64,000 bases of DNA from Roseiarcus sp963779095 (GTDB lineage Bacteria; Pseudomonadota; Alphaproteobacteria; Rhizobiales; Beijerinckiaceae): assembly GCA_963779095.1 (NCBI GenBank), contig CAVZWU010000022.1, forward strand, positions 434,001 to 498,000, given 5' to 3'. The position numbers were made by a program, and so were the translations under genes. This document shows, piece by piece, positions 35,887 through 45,006 of this stretch. Each line of letters begins with the position of its first letter. Within the stretch, counting starts at the first letter, position 1. The notes beneath the pieces are model-generated. The model did not search any database and was not told the DNA's origin. It was given only the letters and a program-made list of their open reading frames with translations.

Positions 35887-36715
35887 CTAGCACGAATGGT
35901 CGGGAATGTGACGCCGAGCAAGGCCGCGGCGACCGCCTAGCGCTGCAAGCCGCGCCGCCAGGAAACGGCGCAACTCCGCCCCATGATCGCTGAGCGGCGT
36001 TGCGGTCATAGGCCAGCGTCATTCCCATGACTTGTCGGCCTGCGCCAAACTCGGGCAGGTCAAAGGCGTGGGCCGCGCCGGGATAGACGACGAGCTTCGC
36101 CATGCCGGGCGCCTGGCGTTTCGCGAGCTCAGCGCAGTCCGCGGCGGGAGTCACTTCGTCCTTCGCCCCAACGAGGATGAGGGTGGGGATGTCGAGCGCG
36201 CCGTCGGCCAGGTTCGCGCAAGGCGCGTAGAAAGCCGCCGCGGCCTTGAACACCGCCCCTTCGCCGGCGGCCCCGTCGCCTGCGGCGATCTTGAGCGCCG
36301 TGTCGCCCCCTTGAGAAAATCCGACCGCCGCGACCCGGGCCGGGTCGACGAAAGGCTGGCTCGCGAGATAGGCCAGAGCGCCATAGGCGTCGGGCACGGC
36401 CGGCTTGAAGTCGACCGCGCAGGTTTCTCTAAGGCCGCGGGTACCGAAGTCGTCGACGAACAGCGCAACATAGCCCCAGGCGGCGATCCGCTCGCCGATC
36501 GACGCTCGCTCGTCCGGCAGGCCGAGACAGGTGTGCAGAAGGACTACGGCCGGGAAAGGGCCCTTTCCCTTCGGCTTGCTGAGGTAGCCCTGGATCGGCT
36601 CGCCCCGGCCGGCGCTCGCGAACTTGACCAGCTCATCGGCCGAGGCTGGAGCGCACCCTCCCACGAAGCCGAATAGCGCCGCGACGGGGATCCATGGTTG
36701 AGCGAAACGACGCAA
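35887..36715 (-). CDS. Dienelactone-hydrolase-type alpha/beta hydrolase, exported (one frameshift as read)
   Basis: About 275 residues with a signal peptide (WIPVAALFGFVGGCAPASA). Fold landmarks: PFPAVVLLHTCLGLPDERAS (oxyanion region), the nucleophile elbow VAAVGFSQGGDTALKIA with Ser in place of the Cys used by classic dienelactone hydrolase, LILVGAKDEVTPAADC for the acid, and YPGAAHAFDLPEFG for the catalytic His. Near 36004 the frame breaks; removing one G gives LSDHGAELRRFLAARLAAL and a stop at 35887-35889. Such enzymes hydrolyse esters or lactones. It lies 50 bases upstream of the PCMT-like gene on the same strand. Confidence 0.82.
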
Positions 36716-36946
36716 AGCGCGCTCCTCTTAAGGCGCCGGAAGCGCGAGCGGAAGGCCGCATTGGCGAGCCTTGGCCAGCCGCACAATCCACGTCTCGGGT
36801 CGGTGTACGATTTTGCGTGCGCAGAAGCGATTTCAATGGCTTAGGCTCATTTTTCTGCAACTCGGCGCAGCTCGCAAGGACGGTTATAATACATACTGTA
36901 CACGTTTATTATCGGGCCCTGACGAACCCGGGCCACGCCGCCGCCT

Positions 36947-37840
36947 TCACCCCTCGACGAAATCCTCGCGCGCGAAGCCCTGCGCGTAGAGGAGCGCGGT
37001 CAGGTCGGTGTGATCAACGCGCGCGCGCGCGCTCGCCGCGACCCTGGGCTTGGCGCGGTAGGCGATGCCGAGGCCGGCCGCCTGCAGCATCGGAAGATCA
37101 TTGGCGCCGTCGCCGACGGCGAGCGTGTCCTCGAGCTCAACCTCCATCGCTGCGGCGATTTCCCTGAGCGCGCTGAGCTTGGCGTCCTGGCCGAGAATCG
37201 GCTCGATGACCTTGCCGGTCAGCCTGCCGTTTTCGATCATGAGCGTATTGGCGCGGTCCTCGTCGGCGCCGATCCGCTCGCGGATGGCGCGGGTGAATTG
37301 ACGAAAGCCGCCCGAGACGATGACGACGCGAGCGCCGTTCGCCCGCATTGTCCGGGCGAGCGTGCGCGCGCCCGGGTTCAGCGTGATCCGGTCCCTCAGC
37401 ACATTTTCGATCACGCTTTCGGGCAAGCCCGCGAGCAGGGCGACGCGCTCGCGCAACGCCGGGGCGAACGCAACCTCGCCCCGCATGGCGCGGTCGGTGA
37501 TGGCGGCGACGCGCTCGCCCACCCCGGCGAAGGCCGCGAGCTCGTCAACGCATTCCTGGCCGATCAGCGTCGAATCCATGTCCGCGACCAGAAGGCGCTT
37601 CCGTCGATGGGCAAGCGGCTGGACGATGACGTCGACCGGCTCGCCGGCAAGCGCGTCGTCGAGCGCGGCGCGCTTCGTCTCGAGCGCCCCGGTGAAAACA
37701 AGATCGGCCGCCACGCCCTCGTCGAGCCAGCGCCGCCGCTCGACGCCGCGGAGGGCTTGCGCGGCCCGGTCGAGTGTTGCTTCGCTGAGGGGCGCCTTTA
37801 CGGAATCGGCGATAAGCGTGGCGACAAGGACGGACGACAT
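36947..37840 (-). CDS. serB: Phosphoserine phosphatase
   Basis: 297 residues from ATG 37840 (MSSVLVATLIADSVKAPLSE). The HAD core starts with LLVADMDSTLIGQECVDELA (nucleophile and acid Asp in DMDST), motif II VVIVSGGFRQFTRAI, motif III Lys in the IEPILGQDAKLSALREIA region and motif IV VGDGANDLPMLQAAGLGIAY. SerB removes phosphate from L-phosphoserine in the last step of serine synthesis. The short N-terminal ACT-like extension is normal for the alphaproteobacterial form. It is divergent from miaA with only 28 bases between the starts. Confidence 0.93.
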   Translation of the reverse strand: MSSVLVATLIADSVKAPLSEATLDRAAQALRGVERRRWLDEGVAADLVFTGALETKRAALDDALAGEPVDVIVQPLAHRRKRLLVADMDSTLIGQECVDELAAFAGVGERVAAITDRAMRGEVAFAPALRERVALLAGLPESVIENVLRDRITLNPGARTLARTMRANGARVVIVSGGFRQFTRAIRERIGADEDRANTLMIENGRLTGKVIEPILGQDAKLSALREIAAAMEVELEDTLAVGDGANDLPMLQAAGLGIAYRAKPRVAASARARVDHTDLTALLYAQGFAREDFVEG

Positions 37841-37868
37841 GACCCTTCCAGACGGAGAACAAACGTAA

Positions 37869-38774
37869 GTGCCGCGGGCGCTCCTCATCGCAGGCCCAAC
37901 AGCGAGCGGCAAGTCGGCGGCGGCGCTCGCGCTCGCGCGAAGCTTCGGCGCGGCGATCGCCAACGCCGACTCGATGCAGGTCTATCAGGACCTGAGGATC
38001 CTGACCGCGCGGCCCACGCCCGAAGAGGAGCGGCTTGCGCCGCATCGGCTGTTCGGCGTGGTCGACGGCGCGCTCAATTTTTCGGCCGGCCGATGGGCGC
38101 GGGCGGCGGGCGAAATTCTGGCCGAGATTGGCGAGCGGCCGGTCGTGTTCGTCGGCGGCACCGGGCTCTATTTCCGCGCGCTGACGGAAGGGCTATCGGA
38201 CATACCGGCCGTGCCGGAAGCGGTGCGGGCCGAGGTCCGCGCAAAAGCGGAGGGTCGCCCGACGCCTGAGCTTCACGATGAGCTTCAGGCGCGCGATCCC
38301 GAGACCGCCGCGCGCCTCAACGCCGCTGACCGGCAACGCATCCTGCGCGCGCTCGAGGTCATCGCCGCGACGGGGCGCCCGCTCGTCTCGTTCCTCGGCG
38401 CGCGCGCGGCGCCGGCGCTTGAGCCGGGCGAATGGGCAGGCCTCTACCTCGCGCCCGACCGGGCGGAGCTCGGCCAGCGCATCGACGCGCGATTCGACGC
38501 CATGCTCGCCCACGGCGCGCTCGACGAAGTCGCGGCGCTCATGGAGCGGCGGCTCGATCCGGCGCTCCCGGTCATGCGGGCGCATGGCGTTCCGCATCTC
38601 GTGGCTCATCTCGAGGGCCGATTGACGTTGGCCGAGGCGGCGTCACGCTCGAAGCTCGACACCCGCCACTACGCCAAGCGGCAGTTCACCTGGGCGCGTC
38701 ACCAGCTTTCGGGCTTCCGCTGGGTCGCGCCGGAGGAGTCGGTGGCTGAGGGCGCGAAGGCGTTCGAGGGGTGA
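37869..38774 (+). CDS. miaA: tRNA dimethylallyltransferase
   Basis: 301 residues from GTG 37869. P-loop AGPTASGKSAAALALARSF at residues 7-25, then NADSMQVYQDLRILTARPT, FVGGTGLYFRALTEGLSDIP, LNAADRQRILRALEVIAATG and the C-terminal DTRHYAKRQFTWARHQL. MiaA adds a dimethylallyl group to A37 of tRNAs reading codons that begin with U. Pairing of serB and miaA in divergent orientation is seen in related alphaproteobacteria. The frame is intact. Confidence 0.95.
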   Translation: MPRALLIAGPTASGKSAAALALARSFGAAIANADSMQVYQDLRILTARPTPEEERLAPHRLFGVVDGALNFSAGRWARAAGEILAEIGERPVVFVGGTGLYFRALTEGLSDIPAVPEAVRAEVRAKAEGRPTPELHDELQARDPETAARLNAADRQRILRALEVIAATGRPLVSFLGARAAPALEPGEWAGLYLAPDRAELGQRIDARFDAMLAHGALDEVAALMERRLDPALPVMRAHGVPHLVAHLEGRLTLAEAASRSKLDTRHYAKRQFTWARHQLSGFRWVAPEESVAEGAKAFEG

Positions 38775-38812
38775 GAGCCTAAAGCATCATAGGGTTGGGT
38801 CGAATCGCGGAC

Positions 38813-38905
38813 GTCATCGCGAGCGAAAGCGAAGCGATCCAGGGATGAAGGGCCAGGGCGGTAGCTCTGGATCGCCGCGTCGCCCTTCGGGCTCCTCGCG
38901 ATGAC
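38813..38905. repeat. Palindromic REP-like element
   Basis: GTCATCGCGAG (38813-38823) faces CTCGCGATGAC (38895-38905), and inside it GCGATCCAG (38834-38842) faces CTGGATCGC (38867-38875). The whole forms a long imperfect hairpin of about 93 bases. Elements with this GTCATCGCGAGC...GATCCAG core are scattered between genes in many alphaproteobacteria. It lies in the 220-base gap after miaA and has no T-run. Confidence 0.75.
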
Positions 38906-38997
38906 GATTGCAGCCCCAACGCAGCTTGGGTTGGCAATTGGGTTGAAGGGAGCGGCGTCTCGGCTAGATTGGCCGAACACGCTGCTGGAGCCCCGCT

Positions 38998-39910
38998 GTG
39001 CCGCAAGTCCGAGTCAATGGAATCGACATCGAATATGAAAGCTTCGGGCGCGAGCGCGACCCGCTCGTTCTGCTCATTATGGGCTTTGCCGCCCACCTCA
39101 CCTCCTGGCCGGACGCGCTCTGTCGGGGGCTGGCGGCGAAGGGGCTCCGGGCCGTCAGGTTCGACAATCGCGACATCGGCAAGTCGACCCATCTGAAGGA
39201 TTCGCCGGCGCCCGACCCACGCGCGCTCATGGCCGAGGTCATGGCGGGAAGACGGCCGGACGTTCCCTATACCCTGGACGACATGGCCGACGACGCGCTC
39301 GGCCTCATGGACGCGCTTGGGGTTGAGCGCGCCCATATCGCGGGCGCCTCGATGGGGGGCATGATCGCACAACTCGTCGCGATCAATCATGCCGAGAGGG
39401 CGAAAAGCCTGATCTCGATCATGTCCACAACCGGACGGAGGGACTTGCCGCCGGGGAACCGCGAGACGCTGGCGGCGCTGTTCCGCCCGCCCAAGAGCAC
39501 AAGCCGCGACGATCTCATCGACGCGAGCATTCTCGTCCAGAAGGCGCTCGCGGGCCCGGGCTTTCCAGTAAGCGACGCCGACATGCGCGCAATCGCCGAA
39601 CGCCGCACGGATCGCGCGCCATTTGACCTAGCCGGCCTCGCCCGCCAGTCGGCGGCCTTGATCGTGGCCCCGCCGCGCGGCGCGCTCTTGAAGCAGGTTC
39701 GCTGCCCGGCGCTCGTGCTCCACGGCGCCGACGATCCGGTCATGCCCGCGGCCGCGGCGAAGGACACGGCGGAGAGCATCCCGGGCGCCGAACTCGTCAT
39801 CGTTCCCGGGATGGGTCACGACTTCCGGGGAGCCGGTGGTCCCGGTCTATCTCAAGCATATCGGCGAGTTTGTCTCGAAGGTCGAAGCGCAGACAAAGGA
39901 CTCCGAATGA
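38998..39910 (+). CDS. Alpha/beta hydrolase (one frameshift near the end as read)
   Basis: About 303 residues from GTG 38998 (PQVRVNGIDIEYESFGRERD). Oxyanion region LLIMGFAAHLTSWPDALCRG, RFDNRDIGKSTHL, nucleophile elbow HIAGASMGGMIAQLVAINHA with Ser, acid in LVLHGADDPVMPAAAAKD, and His in VPGMGHDF. Near 39822 an extra G (TTCCGGGGAG) breaks the frame; removing it gives REPVVPVYLKHIGEFVSKVE and a TGA at 39908-39910. It resembles proline-iminopeptidase or esterase-type hydrolases annotated generically. The substrate is unknown and it has no clear partner. Confidence 0.85.
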
Positions 39911-39918
39911 AGCTCCGG

Positions 39919-40272
39919 TCACCCCCAGGTGGCTCCGTTCTTGCCGACCGACCAGCTGTTCACCGCGCCCCGGCCGTCGGGGGTCGGCGCAATATAGACG
40001 ATGAGCTGGTTGCCCTCGCAGCAGCCGAACGTCAGGACCTGGCATGGCCATTCGAATCCGCCGACGACGCCGCAGCTCTTCGTCTCGGCGGAAATCGGCC
40101 TTGAGCCCATCATAAGGATTGCGACGTCGGTCGGCATGCCGACCCCAAGCTTCATCGCTGCCTGGAAGGCGTTGAACGGGGGCGGACCCGCGGTCCACAT
40201 CGGGGGATAGCCGCCGACGCAGCATCCGGTCAGCAGAAACGCAGAAAGGACAATCGCGGTCAGGGCGCGCAT
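39919..40272 (-). CDS. Small lipoprotein, unknown
   Basis: 117 residues with a lipoprotein signal peptide (MRALTAIVLSAFLLTGC, lipobox LTGC, modified Cys at 17). The mature part is rich in Gly, Pro and Cys (CCVGGYPPMWTAGPPP; SCGVVGGFEWPCQVLTFGCC), so disulphides are likely in the envelope. I do not recognise a family. It converges on the alpha/beta hydrolase gene with eight bases between the corrected stop and this stop. Confidence 0.68.
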   Translation of the reverse strand: MRALTAIVLSAFLLTGCCVGGYPPMWTAGPPPFNAFQAAMKLGVGMPTDVAILMMGSRPISAETKSCGVVGGFEWPCQVLTFGCCEGNQLIVYIAPTPDGRGAVNSWSVGKNGATWG

Positions 40273-40429
40273 CGACGATCTCGGCTCACGGGCAGGCGGA
40301 TCGAGATCTCATGACGCCCGGTCGCCCCGGACCGGCGTCTCGCCGACGTCAATCAATCGCGCAAACGGGTTAGCCGCCGGTTAAGCCCGCCGGCTTCCGC
40401 CGGCAATCGCCCTGCGCTACCTTTATGTC

Positions 40430-42541
40430 ATGAGCGCCGCCGAAAAAGGACTGCCCAAACTCACGCTCGCCAAGGCGCGGAAAGAGCATGCGCGGCTAGA
40501 GGCCGAGATCGCCGGGCATGACCGGCGCTACCACGGCGAGGACGCGCCGACCATTTCCGACGCCGAATATGACGCGCTGCGCCGGAGCTACACCGCGCTC
40601 GAGGAGGCCTTTCCCGAGTTGGCGAGCGCCGATTCCCTGAACCGCAAGGTCGGGGCGGCGCCGTCGGAGAAATTCGCGAAAGTCCGCCATCGCGTGCCGA
40701 TGCTGTCGCTTGGCAACATCTTTGCGGACGACGAGGTCGAGGAATTCTGCGCCCGGGTGCGTCGGTTCCTGGGCATGGGCGAAAGCGCGCCGCTTGATGT
40801 CGTTGCGGAAGCGAAGATCGACGGGCTCTCCTGCAGCCTGCGCTACGAGGATGGTGAGCTCGTCCAGGCGACCACGCGCGGCGACGGCTATGAAGGGGAG
40901 GACGTGACCGCGAACGCGCGCGTGGTGGAGGCGATCCCCAAGCGGCTTGAGGGCGCGCCGAGAATCTTCGAGGCGAGGGGCGAAGTCTACATGCGCCACG
41001 CCGACTTCGCCGCGCTCAACGCGCGCCAGGCGGCGGCCGGCAAGCCGGTCTATGCCAATCCGCGCAATTTCGCCGCCGGCTCGCTGCGCCAGCTCGATGC
41101 GCGCATGACCGCCGAGCGGCCGCTCCAGTTTTTCGCCTATGCCTGGGGCGAAACGAGCGAGCCCTTCGCCTCGACCCAGTTCGGCGCGATCGAGGCGATG
41201 CGCCGCTTCGGCCTGCCGACCAATCCCTTGACCAGGCTTTGCCATTCGGCCGCGGAGATGCTGGCGCAGTATCGCTCGATCGAGGAGAAGCGGGCGACGC
41301 TTGGCTACGACATCGACGGCGTTGTCTACAAGGTCAACGATCTTGCGCTGCAGCAGCGGCTTGGATTCGTGTCTCGCTCGCCGCGCTGGGCGGTCGCGCA
41401 CAAGTTTCCCGCCGAACAGGCGACGACGATCGTCGAGGCGATCGAGATCAACGTCGGACGCACGGGCGCCTTGACGCCGATCGCCAAGCTCAAGCCAGTG
41501 ACGGTCGGCGGCGTGGTCGTCTCCAACGCCACCCTGCACAACGAGGACGAGATCGCGCGCAAGGACGTGCGCGTCGGCGACACGGTGGTGGTGCAGCGCG
41601 CGGGCGACGTCATCCCGCAGGTTCTCGCGGTCGTGCCCGACAAGCGGCCGCACCCGGAGCCCAAGCCTTATGTATTTCCTCAAGATGACAAAGGAAACTT
41701 CGTCTGCCCAGTCTGCGGCTCGTCGGCCTTGCGCGAGATCGACGAGAAGACGGGCGAAAAGGACGTCGTGCGCCGCTGCACCGGGACCCTCATCTGTCCG
41801 GCGCAGGCGGTCGAGGGCCTCAAGCATTTCGTGTCGCGCAACGCCTTCGACATCGAGGGGTTAGGCGAAAAGCTGATCGAGCTCTTTTTCACCGAGGGTC
41901 TGGTCCGCACGCCGGCCGACATCTTCACACTGAAGGCGCGCGACGGGCAGGGCCGGCCGCCTTTGCACGAATGGGAGGGTTTCGGCGAGACTTCGGCGCT
42001 GAACCTGTTCAACGCCATCGACGCGCGGCGCACGATCGCGCTCAACCGCTTCCTCTATGCGCTTGGTATCCGCCATGTCGGTGAGACCAACGCGCGGCGC
42101 CTGGCGCGCCATTTCGGCGACTGGGAGTCGTTGCGCGCCGCCGCGCGGGCCGAAAACGCGGCCGAGGAACTATCGGGCGTCGGCGGAATTGGGCCGGTCG
42201 TCGCCGAGGCGATCGCCGAGTTCTTCGCCGAGCCGCGCAACGAAGCGGCGCTCGACGCGCTGATCAAGCAGGTGACGGTCGAACCGATGGAGGCGATCGC
42301 GGCCGGCCACCCGCTTGCAGGCCAGACCATCGTGTTCACCGGCTCGCTCGAGCGGATGACCCGCGACGAAGCCAAGGCGGTCGCCGAGCGGCTGGGGGCC
42401 AAGGTCTCGAGCTCGATCTCGGCCAAGACGAATCTGGTCGTCGCCGGACCCGGCGCCGGCTCCAAGCTCGCCAAGGCCCGGGAATTTGGCGTCGAGACGA
42501 TCGACGAGGAGGAGTGGATCGGGCGGGCAGGGCAGGGGTAG
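40430..42541 (+). CDS. ligA: NAD-dependent DNA ligase
   Basis: 703 residues, full length. The N-terminal Ia and adenylation domains include DAEYDALRRSYTALEEAFPE, the catalytic Lys in AEAKIDGLSCSLRYE (about residue 129), IFEARGEVYMRHADF and VVYKVNDLALQQRLG. The OB fold follows (VGRTGALTPIAKLKPVTVGG), then the four-Cys zinc finger (CPVCGS...RRC...CPAQ near 430-455), helix-hairpin-helix repeats (FDIEGLGEKLIELFF, VGGIGPVVAEAIAEFF) and a BRCT domain (GQTIVFTGSLERMTRDEAKA). It seals nicks in replication and repair. The long frame has no error. Confidence 0.97.
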   Translation: MSAAEKGLPKLTLAKARKEHARLEAEIAGHDRRYHGEDAPTISDAEYDALRRSYTALEEAFPELASADSLNRKVGAAPSEKFAKVRHRVPMLSLGNIFADDEVEEFCARVRRFLGMGESAPLDVVAEAKIDGLSCSLRYEDGELVQATTRGDGYEGEDVTANARVVEAIPKRLEGAPRIFEARGEVYMRHADFAALNARQAAAGKPVYANPRNFAAGSLRQLDARMTAERPLQFFAYAWGETSEPFASTQFGAIEAMRRFGLPTNPLTRLCHSAAEMLAQYRSIEEKRATLGYDIDGVVYKVNDLALQQRLGFVSRSPRWAVAHKFPAEQATTIVEAIEINVGRTGALTPIAKLKPVTVGGVVVSNATLHNEDEIARKDVRVGDTVVVQRAGDVIPQVLAVVPDKRPHPEPKPYVFPQDDKGNFVCPVCGSSALREIDEKTGEKDVVRRCTGTLICPAQAVEGLKHFVSRNAFDIEGLGEKLIELFFTEGLVRTPADIFTLKARDGQGRPPLHEWEGFGETSALNLFNAIDARRTIALNRFLYALGIRHVGETNARRLARHFGDWESLRAAARAENAAEELSGVGGIGPVVAEAIAEFFAEPRNEAALDALIKQVTVEPMEAIAAGHPLAGQTIVFTGSLERMTRDEAKAVAERLGAKVSSSISAKTNLVVAGPGAGSKLAKAREFGVETIDEEEWIGRAGQG

Positions 42542-42721
42542 AGGTCCGGGCGCGATTTGGCCCGATTTCATGGTCATAGCTCCTTCATGGCGCTGAGCCA
42601 CGCTCGCTGGCACGCCCTGAGACATACGGCGACCCTGCGTCGGACGGCATGCTTGCCGAGCCGGTCGCGCGCCTGTTTTATGTCCTTCGGCGCAGCGCAA
42701 CAGGGAACCGGTCTCTTCAGC

Positions 42722-43267
42722 ATGAACATTTGGCGCCAAAGCGGCGTTGTTGTCCGAGAGGCCCGCCCTCGTGATCTCGACGCAATTGCGAGGCTTGAGA
42801 ACGAGTCGTTCGAGACCGACCGGGTTTCGCGGCGCTCGTTGCGCGAATTCATGCGGGCGCCCCATCGGCCGCTGATTGCGGCGACCATCGACGATGAACT
42901 GGCCGGCTACGTTCTGGTGTCGATGCGCAAAGGCGCGCGCGCCTTGCGCATCTACTCGCTCGCGGTTGACCCCCGTTTCGCCCGCCGCGGCGTTGGCCGG
43001 GCGCTGCTGCAGGCCTGCGAGACCTACGCCCGCCATCACCGCCGCGCCGCCATCACGCTCGAAGTGCGCTACGACAACGTCGCGGCGATGGCGCTTTACG
43101 AGAGCTGCGGCTTCCGTCAGTTCGGCGAGCACGCCCGTTACTACGCGGACGGCGCGACCGCGTTGCGCTACGAGAAGCCGCTGCTCCCCGCCGCGGAACG
43201 GGAAACCGGGAACAATTATCCGTCTGGGCGCGTTCAACCGTTGCGCCGCGCGTCGCGCCCGCGCTAG
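42722..43267 (+). CDS. GNAT-family acetyltransferase, RimI-like
   Basis: 181 residues from the ATG at 42722 (MNIWRQSGVVVREARPRDLD); upstream in-frame starts at 42557 and 42683 lack better sites. GNAT landmarks are present: AIARLENESFETDRVSRRSL, LRIYSLAVDPRFARRGVGRA with the acetyl-CoA loop RRGVGRALLQ, and LEVRYDNVAAMALYESCGF. RimI-like enzymes acetylate N-termini or small amines. The next gene, an RLAN/ATP-grasp ligase, is repeatedly found beside a GNAT gene, so the two probably work in one peptide-modifying pathway. Confidence 0.85.
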   Translation: MNIWRQSGVVVREARPRDLDAIARLENESFETDRVSRRSLREFMRAPHRPLIAATIDDELAGYVLVSMRKGARALRIYSLAVDPRFARRGVGRALLQACETYARHHRRAAITLEVRYDNVAAMALYESCGFRQFGEHARYYADGATALRYEKPLLPAAERETGNNYPSGRVQPLRRASRPR

Positions 43268-43399
43268 GGGAATGAGAGAAGCGCGCAACTGAGTCGCGCC
43301 GGTCACCGTCAAACTTTCAGCGCCGAACCCAGGGACGCTTCCGCCCGTCATCATGCAACCGCTGTCGCGACTGCCCGCACGGCCCAACTGGCGCGCGCC

Positions 43400-44860
43400 A
43401 TGAACGGCTGGGTCATTCTGGTCGACCATGCGCGCGACTTTCCCAACGCCGACACGCCGCACAAGGTCATCACGACCGGCGACTATCTGGCGCGGCCGAA
43501 GCTGTTCGCAGGCCAGGGGCATGCGAAGATCGTCAATCTGTCCCGCTCGTACAATTATCAGTCGAAGGGCTATTACGCCTCCCTGCTTGCCGAGGCGCGC
43601 GGTCATCGCGTGATCCCGACCGTGGAGACCATGCTCGATCTGCGCGAACTGAAGCTCTACGAGCAGTCGCTCCCGGAATTGCAGGAGGCGCTGACCGCGT
43701 CGGCAACCAAGGCGCAGGCCACGGAGGAAACGACCTTCGACCTTCTGTTCTGCTTCGGCCTCGCGCAGGATCCGCGTTTCGAGGCCTTCGGCCGCCTGCT
43801 GTTCGACTGGTACCGCTGCCCGGCGATTGAAGTCACGATCACCCCCGGCAAGTACTGGAAGATCGACCGGCTGCGCGCTAGGCCCTTGGCCAAGCTTGGC
43901 CCGGACGAGGCGGAATTCTTCCGCTCGAGCCTGCACCGGCACACTCAGCGCGAATGGCGCAACCCGCGCGGCCGCCCGATTCCCCGCTATTCGCTGGCGG
44001 TCCTGCACGATCCGCAGGAGGCCCTGCCGCCATCCTCCCTCGAGACGCTGCGGCATTTCCAGCGCATCGCCGAGAAGCAATCGGTGGCGGTCGAGCTCAT
44101 CACCCGCAAGCAGCTCGCGGAACTGGCCGAATTCGACGGCCTGTTCATCCGCGCGACCACCTCGATCGACAGTTTCACTTACCGCTTCGCCCAGCGCGCC
44201 CGAAGCGAAGGCATGCCAGTCATCGACGATCCGCAGTCGATGATCCGCTGCACCAACAAGGTCTATCTGCACGAGCTTCTGGAGGCGCACAATGTGCCGG
44301 TTCCACCCACGGTCATGCTCGCGGACGATGACGACCTCGCGAAGGCGGAACGCCTGCTCGGCTGGCCGATGGTGGTCAAGATTCCCGACGGCTCGTTCTC
44401 GCGCGGCGTCCACAAGGTCGGCAACGCCGAGGAGCTGAAAAAGCTCTCCGACACGCTGTTCGAGGACACCGACCTTTTGCTTGCGCAGAAATTCATGCCG
44501 ACCAAATTCGACTGGCGGGTCGGCGTGCTCGACGGCGAGCCCTTGTTTGTCTGCCAGTATCAGATGGCGAGAGGGCACTGGCAGATCATCAAGCACGGGC
44601 CGAACGGGGCGCGGGAGGGCGGCTCGAAGACGCTTCCGATCTGCGACGCGCCCAAGCCCGTCATCGACGCGGCGCTTAAGGCCACGCGCGCGGTCGGCCC
44701 CGGCCTTTACGGCGTCGACATCAAGGAAACCAACGGTTCGATCGTCGTGATCGAAGTCAACGACAACCCGAACATCGAGCACGGGGTCGAGGACCAGATC
44801 GGCAAGGAGGAGGTCTGGACGCGCATCCTGAACTGGTTCATCAAGCGGATCGGCTCCTGA
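43400..44860 (+). CDS. RimK-family ATP-grasp ligase with RLAN N-terminal domain
   Basis: 486 residues. The N-terminal RLAN domain (RimK-like ATP-grasp N-terminal) has WVILVDHARDFPNADTPHKV, KIVNLSRSYNYQSKGYYASL and AEARGHRVIPTVETMLDL. The ATP-grasp half (about residue 230 onward) has FDGLFIRATTSIDSFTYRFA, IRCTNKVYLHELLEAHNVPV, the glycine-rich substitute VVKIPDGSFSRGVHKVGN, LLLAQKFMPTKFDWRVGVLD and the metal-binding end IVVIEVNDNPNIEHGVED. ATP-grasp RimK-like enzymes form peptide or isopeptide bonds with amino acids. RLAN proteins were described as part of predicted peptide-synthesis systems with a GNAT partner. The product is unknown. Confidence 0.88.
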   Translation: MNGWVILVDHARDFPNADTPHKVITTGDYLARPKLFAGQGHAKIVNLSRSYNYQSKGYYASLLAEARGHRVIPTVETMLDLRELKLYEQSLPELQEALTASATKAQATEETTFDLLFCFGLAQDPRFEAFGRLLFDWYRCPAIEVTITPGKYWKIDRLRARPLAKLGPDEAEFFRSSLHRHTQREWRNPRGRPIPRYSLAVLHDPQEALPPSSLETLRHFQRIAEKQSVAVELITRKQLAELAEFDGLFIRATTSIDSFTYRFAQRARSEGMPVIDDPQSMIRCTNKVYLHELLEAHNVPVPPTVMLADDDDLAKAERLLGWPMVVKIPDGSFSRGVHKVGNAEELKKLSDTLFEDTDLLLAQKFMPTKFDWRVGVLDGEPLFVCQYQMARGHWQIIKHGPNGAREGGSKTLPICDAPKPVIDAALKATRAVGPGLYGVDIKETNGSIVVIEVNDNPNIEHGVEDQIGKEEVWTRILNWFIKRIGS

Positions 44861-45006
44861 AGCGCCCGCTTCCTGCGGGGTCGGACAGCGCAGGGACGAC
44901 CTGAAGCCAAATCTGTCCATCGACGTTTGGGATGACGATTCCCGGTCCGGACCGTAGACTGGCCCTGCCGGATCGCGAACGAAGCGCCCGAGGAAAGGAG
45001 GCGCGC

